Source: VXPQ01 sp965232485 (GTDB lineage Bacteria; Bacteroidota; Rhodothermia; Rhodothermales; VXPQ01). From it: a DNA stretch of 64,000 bases. The notes under the pieces were generated by a model. It made no database searches and was not told the origin of the DNA. It worked only from the letters and a program-made list of their open reading frames with translations. The translations under genes and the position numbers were made by a program. Where the stretch lies: positions 496,001 to 560,000 of the forward strand of contig OZ246975.1 of assembly GCA_965232485.1 (NCBI GenBank), in the 5' to 3' direction. Below, piece after piece: positions 42,305 through 51,012 of this stretch (the first letter of the stretch is position 1; each line of letters starts with the position of its first letter).

Positions 42305-45142
42305 ATGACCCGAAAAAACGAAACAAGCGCCGCAGAGCAAACCGCCCCCCTCTATTTGCTGGACGCGATGGCGCTGGCCTATCGGGCCTATTTTGCGTTC
42401 GCTGGTCGCCCGCTGATCAATGCACGGGGCGAAAATACCTCCGCGGCGTACGGTTTCACCACCACGCTGCTAAAGCTGATCGAGGACCGCGGCATCACGA
42501 ATATAGCCGTGGTTTTCGATGTGACAGGACCCGGGGCAGGTACGTTTCGGGATGAATTATTCGAGGAGTACAAGGCAAACCGGAGTCCGATGCCGGAAGA
42601 TCTGGCCGCAGGGCTTCCCCGCATCAAGGAGATTGTGGACGCGGTGGGCGTGACCATGATCGAGGAAGGCGGCGTGGAAGCCGACGACGTGATCGGCACC
42701 TTGGCGCGGCAAGCCGCCGAAGAAGGCTCCAGGGCAGTGATTGTGTCCCCCGACAAGGATTTTCAGCAGCTGCTCGGCGAACATATTTCCATCTTTCGTC
42801 CGTCCCGCCGCAACGAAGGATTCGATCCTGTCACCGAAGATACGTTTCAGGAAAAATATGGCCTTCCGCCGATCCGGTTCATTGATTTGCTGGCGCTCAT
42901 GGGGGACGCAAGCGACAATGTGCCAGGCGTGCCGGGCATCGGCGAAAAAACGGCGCTGAAGCTGATCCAGCAATACGGCTCGCTCGAAAACCTGCTGGAA
43001 AACGCAGAGCATGTGAAAGGCAAACGGGCGCGCGAGGGGTTGCTTGCGCATCGGGACAAAGCCTTGCTCAGCAAAAAGCTGGTGACCATCAAAACGGATG
43101 TGCCGCTTGACGTAACGCCGGCGCAACTCGTACGCGCTACGCCCAATCGCGAAGCATTGCTTGCCCTGTTCAACGAACTTCAGTTCAACCGGCTCTACCG
43201 CAAGGTAAAATCCGGAGACTTTGCGCAAACAGGCGAACCTCCTGCGCAATCCGGCGCAGCGAACGCTGCGGAAACGAAAGAAGAGGACGCGCCCGCTCCC
43301 ACGCTCTTTTCCGAAGAATCAGCCCAATCCTCTGGCCTGGCGTCGTACGATCCGGAAAAAACGACCTATCGGCTCATCTCCGACCGGGAAAGCCTGCAAG
43401 CCGCAGCGGACGCGCTGCGCAAGGCGGAGCGATTTGCCTTCGACACGGAGACCACTTCGGTCGATCCGATGTGGGCGTCGCTCGTAGGCATTTCCTTTGC
43501 CCAAACGCCCGGCGAAGCCTGCTACGTACCCATGCCTTTGCCGGACGGCACATCCATGGAAGATGCGTTGGCCCTGCTTGCGCCCATCCTGCAAGGAAAA
43601 GCGCTCAAGATCGGCCAAAACGTGAAATACGACATCGTCGTGCTGGCGCGACAGGGCGTACGCGTGGAAGGGCCTTTTTTCGATACGATGGTGGCGCATT
43701 ACTTGTTGTCGCCCGAAGAGGCGCACGGCCTCGATTCGCTGGCGCTGAAATTTCTGGGCTACAAGACCATTCCGATCGAAGACCTTATCGGGACGGGGAA
43801 AAATCAGCGGTCGATGCAAGACGTGGCCCCCGAAGAAACATGTCCGTACGCCTGTGAAGATGCGGATATCGCCTTGCGCCTGGCGGATATATTTGCAGAA
43901 CGTCTTCGGGAGGAGGACTTGCTGATGCTTGCGGAGCAAATCGAGTTTCCTCTCCTGCGCGTGTTGGCGAACATGGAAATCGCCGGCGTCCGCGTCGATC
44001 CGGATATGCTGGCCGCGCTCTCAAGGGAAATCGGGGGGATCCTTCGCGAACTTGAGGAGAAAATCTATGCGGAGGCCGGAGAAACATTCAAGATCGGCTC
44101 CCCGCAGCAGCTCGGCCATATTCTGTTTGGGAAATTAGGGTTGCCGATCAAACGCAAAACGGCGAGGGGCGCCCCTTCCACAAGAGAAGAAGCGCTGGAA
44201 GGATTGGCGGGCAGCCACCCCTTGCCGGCCCTCATACTCGAATGGCGCAAGTTCTCCAAGTTGAAAAGCACCTATGCGGACAGCCTCGGCAAGTTGATTC
44301 ACCCCGACACCGGGCGTATTCACACGAACTATAACCAGACGGTAGCGGCGACGGGGAGGTTGTCTTCAGCGGGACCCAACCTGCAAAACATTCCCATCCG
44401 GACGGACAAGGGACGGGAAATCCGCAAGGCGTTCGTAGCCGCGAAAGGCTGGAAATTGCTTTCGTCCGACTACGTGCAAATCGAACTTCGCATTCTGGCC
44501 TCCATGAGCGGAGACCAGACGCTCGCCGAAGCGTTTCGGCGAAAAGCAGACATACACCGGGATGTCGCGGCAAAGATATATGACATCCCGCCCGAAGAAG
44601 TGCATGAGGATCAACGCCGCAAGGCCAAGGAAGTAAATTACGGCATCCCCTACGGCATCGGCGCGCGGGGATTGGCCCAGCGGTTGCGGTGCCAGGTTGC
44701 GGAAGCCCAGGAATTGATTGACGCCTACCTGAAAACGTATCCTGCGGTAACGACTCTTATTAACCGGGTGGTGGAAGAAGCCCAGAAAAAAGGATACGTT
44801 CGAACGATTCTCGGGCGGCGGCGTTTCGTACCGAATATTCATTCCCGCAACCCGGCCCAGCGCGCGTTTTCCGAGCGTGTCGCCCGCAACATGCCCATCC
44901 AGGGCACGCAGGCCGACATGATCAAAATCGCCATGGTTCGGATAGATCGCCGACTGAAGGAGGAAGGCCTGGCCGCCCGCATGTTATTGCAAGTGCACGA
45001 CGAACTTGTCCTGGAGGCGCCGCCGGAAGAAATCGATGCGGTGCAAACGATCGTACGCAAAGAAATGGAATGGGCGCTTCCGCTTGAAGTGCCGATCGAG
45101 GTGCACATGAACACAGGAGATCATTGGCTCGACGCACATTGA
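42305..45142 (+). CDS. polA: DNA polymerase I
   Basis: 945 residues from ATG 42305; the upstream frame extension has no homology. Three domains are intact: 5'-3' exonuclease (LYLLDAMALAYRAYFAF, VVFDVTGPGAGTFRDELFEEYKANR, GDASDNVPGVPGIGEKTA), 3'-5' proofreading exonuclease with FAFDTETTSVDP, IGQNVKYDIVVL and YACEDADIAL, and family A polymerase with SSDYVQIELRILASMSGD, RRKAKEVNYGIPYGIGARGLA and LLQVHDELVLEAP. All proofreading acidic residues seem present. It fills Okazaki and repair gaps. Its stop overlaps the start of the first M16 peptidase gene. Confidence 0.97.
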   Translation: MTRKNETSAAEQTAPLYLLDAMALAYRAYFAFAGRPLINARGENTSAAYGFTTTLLKLIEDRGITNIAVVFDVTGPGAGTFRDELFEEYKANRSPMPEDLAAGLPRIKEIVDAVGVTMIEEGGVEADDVIGTLARQAAEEGSRAVIVSPDKDFQQLLGEHISIFRPSRRNEGFDPVTEDTFQEKYGLPPIRFIDLLALMGDASDNVPGVPGIGEKTALKLIQQYGSLENLLENAEHVKGKRAREGLLAHRDKALLSKKLVTIKTDVPLDVTPAQLVRATPNREALLALFNELQFNRLYRKVKSGDFAQTGEPPAQSGAANAAETKEEDAPAPTLFSEESAQSSGLASYDPEKTTYRLISDRESLQAAADALRKAERFAFDTETTSVDPMWASLVGISFAQTPGEACYVPMPLPDGTSMEDALALLAPILQGKALKIGQNVKYDIVVLARQGVRVEGPFFDTMVAHYLLSPEEAHGLDSLALKFLGYKTIPIEDLIGTGKNQRSMQDVAPEETCPYACEDADIALRLADIFAERLREEDLLMLAEQIEFPLLRVLANMEIAGVRVDPDMLAALSREIGGILRELEEKIYAEAGETFKIGSPQQLGHILFGKLGLPIKRKTARGAPSTREEALEGLAGSHPLPALILEWRKFSKLKSTYADSLGKLIHPDTGRIHTNYNQTVAATGRLSSAGPNLQNIPIRTDKGREIRKAFVAAKGWKLLSSDYVQIELRILASMSGDQTLAEAFRRKADIHRDVAAKIYDIPPEEVHEDQRRKAKEVNYGIPYGIGARGLAQRLRCQVAEAQELIDAYLKTYPAVTTLINRVVEEAQKKGYVRTILGRRRFVPNIHSRNPAQRAFSERVARNMPIQGTQADMIKIAMVRIDRRLKEEGLAARMLLQVHDELVLEAPPEEIDAVQTIVRKEMEWALPLEVPIEVHMNTGDHWLDAH

Positions 45143-46440
45143 CGAACACGCCGGAAGGTTTCGTATTCGAGGAAGCATCGCGGGGCGTAGCGGCATACCG
45201 CCTTGCGTCCAACGGCTTGCAGGTATTGCTGCTCCGGGACGCGACGGCTCCCGTCGCCACCTTTATGATCACCTACCTCGCCGGGAGCCGCAACGAGCCC
45301 GAGGGCCGTACGGGTGCGTTCCATTTCCTCGAACACCTCATGTTCAAAGGGTCGGCCCGCTTCAACAAAGAGGCAGGCGCCTCGGTGTTCAGCGTATTGC
45401 AGCGCACGGGAGCCCGAGTCAACGCCACCACTTCGCTGGACCGAACGAACTACTACGAAATGCTTCCCGGAGAACATCTTCCGCTTGCCGTGGAAATCGA
45501 AGCGGATCGGATGCGCGGCGCCTTGCTTCGGGACGAAGACATGGAGCGGGAACGCACGGTGATCCTGAACGAACTTGACCGGGGAGAAAACGATCCGATT
45601 CGCAAACTTTTCCATGCGATCTGGAGCGCGGCTTTCACGGTGCATCCCTACCATCACCCGGTGATCGGATGGCGAAAAGATGTGGAGCAGATGACGCCAG
45701 CCGGTTTGCGCCAGATATACGATATCTGGTACCGGCCGGAGAATGCGACAGTAAGCGTTATCGGAGATTTCAATAAAACGAAGACGCTGGAGTGCATTCG
45801 CCGCCATTTCGGTCCCATCGCCAACCCGCAGGCCCCCTTGCCCATCCTTCATGCGCGCGAGCCGGCGCAGAAGACGGAACGGCGCGTGGTTGTGCGGCAG
45901 GCCGGATGGCAAGGAGCCGTAATGATGGCCTGGAAATCACCGGGCGGACTGGATACGGATACGGACGCCCTTGATATGCTTTCCGCCATCCTGTCCGCGG
46001 GCAAGAATAGCCGCTTGTATCGCCGCCTCACGGATCGGGGCGTCACAACCAGCGCCTGGGGGAGCGTTTCCCGACTTCGCGATCCGGGGCTTGCCTATGT
46101 GTTTGCAAGGCCGGCGCCCGGCAAAACGCATGAAGAGGCGGAATCCGCCATCCGCGAAGTCGTGCAGGAAATATGCGAAAACGGCGTGACGGAAGAAGAA
46201 CTGCGGAGGGCAGTAAACCAGCGCAAGGCGCAGGCGGCCTTTAGCCGCGACGGATCGTTCGCGGCGGCGGCGGAACTCAACGAGGCCCTTGCGGCGGGCG
46301 ACTGGAAACTGTACGTCGCCATACAAGACCGCCTGAGCGCAGTTGCCGCGGACGACGTAAAACGGGTTGCGCAGCGATATTTCACGCAAAACGCCTGCAC
46401 GACCGGGTACTATATACCCGAAGGCGAGGTCTCCGCATGA
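45124..46440 (+). CDS. M16 family zinc peptidase, catalytic subunit
   Basis: 438 residues from TTG 45124, which has AGGAG four bases upstream inside the polA 3' end; TTG 45139 is an alternative. The inverted zinc motif HFLEHLMFKG (HxxEH) and the distal glutamate in ILNELDRGENDP are intact, so it should be active. Family: pitrilysin/processing peptidase-like. It forms a pair with the next gene, overlapping by four bases (ATGA), a typical active-plus-inactive M16 arrangement. There is no obvious signal peptide, so location is unclear from sequence alone. Confidence 0.92.
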   Translation: MARRTLTNTPEGFVFEEASRGVAAYRLASNGLQVLLLRDATAPVATFMITYLAGSRNEPEGRTGAFHFLEHLMFKGSARFNKEAGASVFSVLQRTGARVNATTSLDRTNYYEMLPGEHLPLAVEIEADRMRGALLRDEDMERERTVILNELDRGENDPIRKLFHAIWSAAFTVHPYHHPVIGWRKDVEQMTPAGLRQIYDIWYRPENATVSVIGDFNKTKTLECIRRHFGPIANPQAPLPILHAREPAQKTERRVVVRQAGWQGAVMMAWKSPGGLDTDTDALDMLSAILSAGKNSRLYRRLTDRGVTTSAWGSVSRLRDPGLAYVFARPAPGKTHEEAESAIREVVQEICENGVTEEELRRAVNQRKAQAAFSRDGSFAAAAELNEALAAGDWKLYVAIQDRLSAVAADDVKRVAQRYFTQNACTTGYYIPEGEVSA

Positions 46441-47747
46441 CGGTTTTTTCCGAAGCCCCGCCGCACAGGCAATCCTTTGCAGAGCGTATTTCCGAGTACT
46501 GGATCGGTCCTTGCCGCCTTGTCGCGCTGCCGACGCCCATCCGCGACGTCGTCACATGGTGCGGCTCCTTCGCCAGCGGGCCGGACATGCACTGCCGGGA
46601 AACGTTGCTGTTGCAGCATCTCGTCGTATCCATGCTGGACAAGGGCGCCGGAACGCTGGATCAATTCGCCATGGCGGAGATACTGGAAAACAAGGGGGCG
46701 GAGCTGGCGTTTTCCGCAGATACGCTGCGCATCGACTTTGCGGGTCGCGCCCTGAAAAAGGACGCCCCGGAGGTACTGGCCCTTGCCGCCTTGCAGTTGC
46801 GCGAACCTCTTTTCCCCGAAGAGGAACTTCCAAAAGCCAAAGACCGGATTGCCGCATCCCTCAAGCGCTCGATGGAAAGCACCGCCGCGCAGGCGTCGAG
46901 GGCGTTGCGGCAGCGGCTATACGACGCCGCGCATCCGAACCACTCCGAGGCATTCGAAGCGCAGCTGGAGCGCCTCGAAGGCCTTTCGATAGACGACGTT
47001 CGGTCGTATCACGACAAGCATTTCGGCGCGGATTCCTGTACGCTCGTGGTCGTGGGGGATGTGGACGAAGACGCCCTCGGAAAGGTCGCGGAAAACCACT
47101 TCGCCAGCTGGCCGCCGCACAATGCGTCGCCGCGCTTCGCAGCGACAGCGGAACGGCGGCCTCCCGGCTCGTCCGTCGTCACTATCCCGGACAAGGAAAA
47201 TGTAGATGTTCGCATGGGACATGTGCTTTCGACCCGCCGCAACGCCGACGAGTATCTTCGCGTCTTCCTCGCCAATTTCGTGCTGGGCGGAAATTTTTCG
47301 GCGCGATTGATGCAAACCATTCGCGACGAAATGGGCCTGACCTACGGCATTGGATCGTCGCTTGCGGGCGTATCCTCCGAATACGGGGGACACTGGCAGG
47401 TGGGCGTAACGCTATCGAAGGAACATGTACAACGAGGCATAGACGAAACGGTCAAGCAGATCCGCCGCTTCGTCGCCGACGGGATAACCCGGGAAGAACT
47501 TGAAGAGAAAAAAACAACGATTACGGGATCGTTCAAGGTAGGACTCTCCACCACGTTCGGGCTGGCGAAAACGCTCCTGTCCAATATCGAACAGGGATTC
47601 GAGCCGGGCTACCTCGACGAATTTCCAGGCAAGATCGAGCAGATTTCGGCGGACGAAGCGAATAGCGCCATCGCGCAGACCTTCGCGCCCGACGCCTTGC
47701 ATAGCGCATTGGCCGGAAATATCCGGGAAGGAGACGTTCGCCTGTAG
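46437..47747 (+). CDS. M16 family peptidase-like protein, non-catalytic partner
   Basis: 436 residues beginning in the overlap with the upstream M16 gene. It keeps the M16 fold (LQHLVVSMLDKGAGTLDQF at the place of the zinc motif, and GNFSARLMQTIRDEMGLTYGIGSSL with the conserved R/Y pair in the C-terminal half) but lacks HxxEH, so it is the catalytically dead half of a heterodimer. The RLxxxLREKxGLxYxxxS-type motif takes part in substrate binding in paired M16 enzymes. The sequence to 47845 holds nothing recognisable. Confidence 0.9.
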   Translation: MTVFSEAPPHRQSFAERISEYWIGPCRLVALPTPIRDVVTWCGSFASGPDMHCRETLLLQHLVVSMLDKGAGTLDQFAMAEILENKGAELAFSADTLRIDFAGRALKKDAPEVLALAALQLREPLFPEEELPKAKDRIAASLKRSMESTAAQASRALRQRLYDAAHPNHSEAFEAQLERLEGLSIDDVRSYHDKHFGADSCTLVVVGDVDEDALGKVAENHFASWPPHNASPRFAATAERRPPGSSVVTIPDKENVDVRMGHVLSTRRNADEYLRVFLANFVLGGNFSARLMQTIRDEMGLTYGIGSSLAGVSSEYGGHWQVGVTLSKEHVQRGIDETVKQIRRFVADGITREELEEKKTTITGSFKVGLSTTFGLAKTLLSNIEQGFEPGYLDEFPGKIEQISADEANSAIAQTFAPDALHSALAGNIREGDVRL

Positions 47748-47845
47748 CGCATTCTGCGACAAGAAGCAAGCCGTCGTCCGTGTTGCGACATGCTCTTTTT
47801 GGCCGAAAGCGAACGAAAACGATGCGGACAGCCGGCGCGCCGGGT

Positions 47846-48367
47846 TCAGTTGGCCGCCTGGTCCGGCTTCGGCAAAATAAAGGCGAGCAGCAGGTAGGCG
47901 ATAATCGCAGGCGGGCCGCTCGTGAAAATCAGGAGAATAACGAAGGCCACCCGCACAAGCGTAGCGTCCAGGTTAAAATACTCCGCCAGCCCGGCGGCTA
48001 CGCCAGAAATCTTTTTGTCGCGGGACTTCGTCAGCGTTTTTTTCGCGCCGCGGGCGCGCGGCGAGGCCTTGGGCGGCTTGTATTTTTTGCGGGGGCGCCA
48101 GGACAACGCGCCAAATCCCAATAGAATAATCAGAATGCCGGCCAGCCAGGGCAACATCTGAACAAGGCGTCCAACGCCAATGCCTTGCCACAGGCCTATC
48201 TCCTGAACGATATAGATAACGCCCACCAGAATCAGCGCAAGCCCGGCCATCATGGGCAAATTCCAGCGCGACTTCTCGGGCGCGTCGCTTTCCTCGAACA
48301 GAAAGCGTTCCATTTCTGCTTCGGAAAACGTTCCGGGGTCGGTAGCTTGGGGTTCTTCCTCGGGCAT
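47846..48367 (-). CDS. PspC-domain membrane protein
   Basis: 173 residues. The N-terminal ~30 residues are acidic and cytoplasmic, then two helices (MMAGLALILVGVIYIVQEIG; LPWLAGILIILLGFGALSW), a basic linker, and a C-terminal PspC domain (KISGVAAGLAEYFNLDATLVRVAFVIL) that ends in a third helix. PspC proteins sense envelope stress or partner toxins/anti-sigma factors in other bacteria; no psp operon is adjacent. Reverse of the usual order, with PspC at the end rather than the start. About 220 bases upstream are noncoding and partly MITE-derived. Confidence 0.85.
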   Translation of the reverse strand: MPEEEPQATDPGTFSEAEMERFLFEESDAPEKSRWNLPMMAGLALILVGVIYIVQEIGLWQGIGVGRLVQMLPWLAGILIILLGFGALSWRPRKKYKPPKASPRARGAKKTLTKSRDKKISGVAAGLAEYFNLDATLVRVAFVILLIFTSGPPAIIAYLLLAFILPKPDQAAN

Positions 48368-48556
48368 TGCGCTGGGAGAGAAAACGGATAAACGGGGTTT
48401 CGATTATGCTGCGCGGCGCACGCGGGCGCAGACCGGATCGGGTCAGCGTTCCGGAAATACGCGACGCCTCCGCAAAAGGCCTTCTACTGCGACAGAGTGT
48501 ACGATATATGTTCTCTCAATGTTACACATCGTTGACGTTGCCCGTCGAAATATTCA

Positions 48557-48612
48557 GAATACGCTGATCAAAACCTTTTCGCTCGGCGCGTCACGTTCGC
48601 CGGGAAGGGACA
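48557..48612 (+). repeat. MITE end overlapping the cyclo-ligase 3' end
   Basis: GAATACGCTGATCAAAACC followed by TTTTCGCTCGGCGCGTCACG and GGGAAGGGACATCC follows the family left half for ~55 bases. The minus-strand TGA stop of the cyclo-ligase gene (48593-48591) and its last codons lie in it. The remaining 48368-48556 upstream of the PspC gene shows no gene. Confidence 0.65.
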
Positions 48613-49256
48613 TCCTTTGCAGGAGGGATTTCCGGGCGGATCACTTCTTGCTCCGTAACGAGGATATCCATGCGGATATCGTGCGGTTCGGAGGGGATCG
48701 AGGCAAGGAGGCAAGCCTGATACGTTATCCCGATACGGATCGCCCGCAGGCCCTGAAGAAAGGCGTCGTAACATCCTTTTCCGTACCCCAGCCGGTGTCC
48801 GTCCCGGGCGCCGCCAAGCATGGGAACAATAACCGCATCAAGGCGCTCCGGCGCTACCTGCTCGCAGCCTGCGGGCCGGGGAATGCCCCAGGGAGGTTCC
48901 GGGACAGGCGCTCTTCCGTCATACCGCACCGCGTGCATAACCGGAACCCGGATATCCGGCGTCAGGGGAAGGGCAATCTCCGCATTTTGCGCCCGCAGGC
49001 GCTTGATCAACGAGCGAATGTCCGGTTCGCGGCGTTCGACCATCGGCCAGTAGACATGCACGAATCCGGGGCGCTCCATTTCGGGAAGCCCGAGAAGCCG
49101 CTCGACGATCGCTGCGCTCCGGCGTGCATATTCGGCTTCGGTCAAGGTTCGCCTATAGGCGCCGAATCGTTTTCGCAGCAACGACTTGCCGTCCGTATTG
49201 GGACTTATGGATACGCTGATCAAAGCCACTTCGCTCAGCACGTCACGTTCGTGCAC
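48591..49256 (-). CDS. ygfA: 5-formyltetrahydrofolate cyclo-ligase
   Basis: 221 residues if GTG 49256 is the start. The C-terminal half is diagnostic: VIVPMLGGARDGHRLGYGKGCYDAFL, the ATP/Mg-binding GYGKGxYD motif, and VHVYWPM earlier. The enzyme converts 5-formyl-THF to 5,10-methenyl-THF with ATP, recycling folate. Both ends touch mobile elements: the first ~16 residues (HERDVLSEVALISVS) come from a MITE read backwards, and the stop codon lies in another. The conserved N-terminus begins about LLRKRFGAYRRTL, so a TTG near that point, or a GTG in the element, may be the real start. Confidence 0.85.
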   Translation of the reverse strand: MHERDVLSEVALISVSISPNTDGKSLLRKRFGAYRRTLTEAEYARRSAAIVERLLGLPEMERPGFVHVYWPMVERREPDIRSLIKRLRAQNAEIALPLTPDIRVPVMHAVRYDGRAPVPEPPWGIPRPAGCEQVAPERLDAVIVPMLGGARDGHRLGYGKGCYDAFLQGLRAIRIGITYQACLLASIPSEPHDIRMDILVTEQEVIRPEIPPAKDVPSRRT

Positions 49257-49380
49257 AGGACATCATGCTTGCATCGTTGAAACCAGCGGAAAACACTGCG
49301 GTTTCGGATCGTCGCGGACGCGACGCGCCCTTCGGAAGGCTGCCGGGGCGCCGTGGCCGTCTGATCGTTTCATTACGAAC
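49209..49380 (+). mobile_element. MITE copy, right end lost
   Basis: GGATACGCTGATCAAAGCC, ACTTCGCTCAGCACGTCACG, GCATCGTTGAAACCAGCGG, AAAACACTGCGGTTTCGG, GCGCCCTTCGGAAGGCTGCC and GTTTCATTACG follow the family order. Preceded by TTAT. The distal terminus is missing and a second left end begins six bases later. The noncoding stretch 49257-49596 consists of this copy, the next fragment and the ffh leader. Confidence 0.8.
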
Positions 49381-49385
49381 GGTAA

Positions 49386-49440
49386 GGACACGCTGATCCA
49401 AACCCGCTTCGCGCAGCGCGTCGCGTTCGCGCGTAAAGGA
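49386..49440 (+). repeat. Second MITE left-end fragment in tandem
   Basis: GGACACGCTGATCCAAACCC then GCTTCGCGCAGCGCGTCGCG and TTCGCGCGTAAAGG, the first ~55 bases of the family. It follows the copy at 49209 head-to-tail, suggesting one element inserted into, or recombined with, another. Confidence 0.7.
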
Positions 49441-49512
49441 AATGGGGCTTGATTCAGGATTTCTCATTTCCTATTTTATCAGGCTATTGAAAATAACCGG
49501 AGATTCGGATTT

Positions 49513-49544
49513 CGTCCTGCGTCTTTTGCGAGCGCGGCAGGACG
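49513..49544 (+). other. Stem-loop in the ffh leader
   Basis: CGTCCTGC (49513-49520) and GCAGGACG (49537-49544) form a perfect 8-bp stem with a 16-base loop, 52 bases before the ffh start. No T run follows, so a terminator is unlikely; it may be an mRNA leader structure. Function unknown. Confidence 0.4.
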
Positions 49545-49596
49545 CAGCCCGTTTTCTACAGGCGCAAACCGCAACGCTTGCATACCAAGCATCGTT

Positions 49597-50946
49597 ATGT
49601 TCGAGAGCCTTTCGCAAAAGGTTGAAAGTGCACTAAAACGCATCAGCGGGCAGGGGCGCATCAACGAACTGAATGTCGCGAATATGATGCGCGATATTCG
49701 GCGCGCGCTGCTGGAGGCGGACGTCAACTATCAGGTAGCCCGCGATTTTACGGAGCGCGTGCGCAACGAGGCGCTGGGCGAAGCCGTGCTGTCCGCGGTT
49801 TCTCCCGGACAACAACTCGTAAAGCTGGTTTACGACGAATTGGCGGGCCTGCTGGGGGAGGAACACAAAGGCATTACGCTGGCGCAGCATCCTCCTACCG
49901 TTATTCTGGTTGCGGGCCTGCAAGGGTCCGGCAAAACGACCTTCTGCGCAAAGCTCGCCCGATATTTCAGGCAGCAGGGAAACACGCCGTTGCTGGCCGC
50001 GGCGGACGTATACCGCCCGGCGGCGGTGGCGCAGCTGGAAACGCTGGCGCGGTCTGTCGATGTGCCTGCGTATTCCATCATGGAAGACGGGCAACCCGTA
50101 CGGGACGCCGTGCGCGTAGCCCGCGAAGCGATTCGGATGGCCCGTCGCACCGCGCGCGATATCGTCATTGTGGATACGGCGGGACGGCTTCATGTGGACG
50201 AGGAAATGATGTCCGAGGCCGTAGCCCTCAAACGCGCCGTAGACCCGGACGAAATTCTTTTCGTGGCGGACAGCATGACCGGGCAGGATGCGGTGCAAGC
50301 CGCGCGGACCTTCAACGAACGGCTGGATTTCGACGGCGTCGTGCTTTCCAAACTGGACGGAGATACGCGCGGCGGGGCCGCGCTTTCCATACGCTCGGTC
50401 GTCCAAAAGCCGATCAAGTTCGCTTCCACAGGCGAAAAAATGGATGCGCTCACGCCATTTTACCCGGATCGGATGGCGCGGCGCATCCTCGGCATGGGCG
50501 ATATCGTTTCATTTGTCGAAAAAGCCCAGGAGCAATTCGACGAACGGCAAGCCGAGCAACTTCGCAAGAAGATTCGTTCGCAGGATTTCGATCTGGCCGA
50601 TTTCTATGAGCAAATCCAGCGCATTCGCAAAATGGGATCGCTCAGCGAAATCGCCGGTATGCTCCCAGGCGTGGATCGTCAGATGCGCGACGTGCAAATC
50701 GACGACGACGCCTTTATGCACATTGAAGCCATTATCCTTTCCATGACGCCTGAGGAGCGTCGCCATCCATCCATATTGAACGGAAGCCGCCGCCGCCGCA
50801 TTTCGCGAGGCAGCGGGACCGAAGTCCGCGACGTAAATCAATTGCTCAAGCAGTTCAAGGATATGAAAAGGATGATGAAAACCGTTTCGCGCATGACGAA
50901 CGCCAAAAGGTCCGTAGACCTTTCCCGGCTAATGAGTCGTCCGTAG
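49597..50946 (+). CDS. ffh: Signal recognition particle protein Ffh
   Basis: 449 residues. N domain, then the SRP GTPase: GLQGSGKTTFCAKLARYF (G1), DTAGRLHVDEEMM (G3), KLDGDTRGGAALSI (G4 region) and ASTGEKMDAL. The methionine-rich M domain follows, with MSRDVQ-like IDDDAFMHIEAIILSMTPEERRHP and RRRRISRGSGTEVRDVNQLLKQF for SRP RNA binding. It binds signal sequences on ribosomes and docks with FtsY at the membrane. It directly precedes rpsP, a common order (ffh-rpsP-rimM-trmD-rplS). Upstream are MITE fragments and a stem-loop leader. Confidence 0.97.
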   Translation: MFESLSQKVESALKRISGQGRINELNVANMMRDIRRALLEADVNYQVARDFTERVRNEALGEAVLSAVSPGQQLVKLVYDELAGLLGEEHKGITLAQHPPTVILVAGLQGSGKTTFCAKLARYFRQQGNTPLLAAADVYRPAAVAQLETLARSVDVPAYSIMEDGQPVRDAVRVAREAIRMARRTARDIVIVDTAGRLHVDEEMMSEAVALKRAVDPDEILFVADSMTGQDAVQAARTFNERLDFDGVVLSKLDGDTRGGAALSIRSVVQKPIKFASTGEKMDALTPFYPDRMARRILGMGDIVSFVEKAQEQFDERQAEQLRKKIRSQDFDLADFYEQIQRIRKMGSLSEIAGMLPGVDRQMRDVQIDDDAFMHIEAIILSMTPEERRHPSILNGSRRRRISRGSGTEVRDVNQLLKQFKDMKRMMKTVSRMTNAKRSVDLSRLMSRP

Positions 50947-51012
50947 CGCGATCGAAAAACCTCGCTTACGCAACACACGCTAATCAATCATCGGAATCAA
51001 GAGGCATACACC

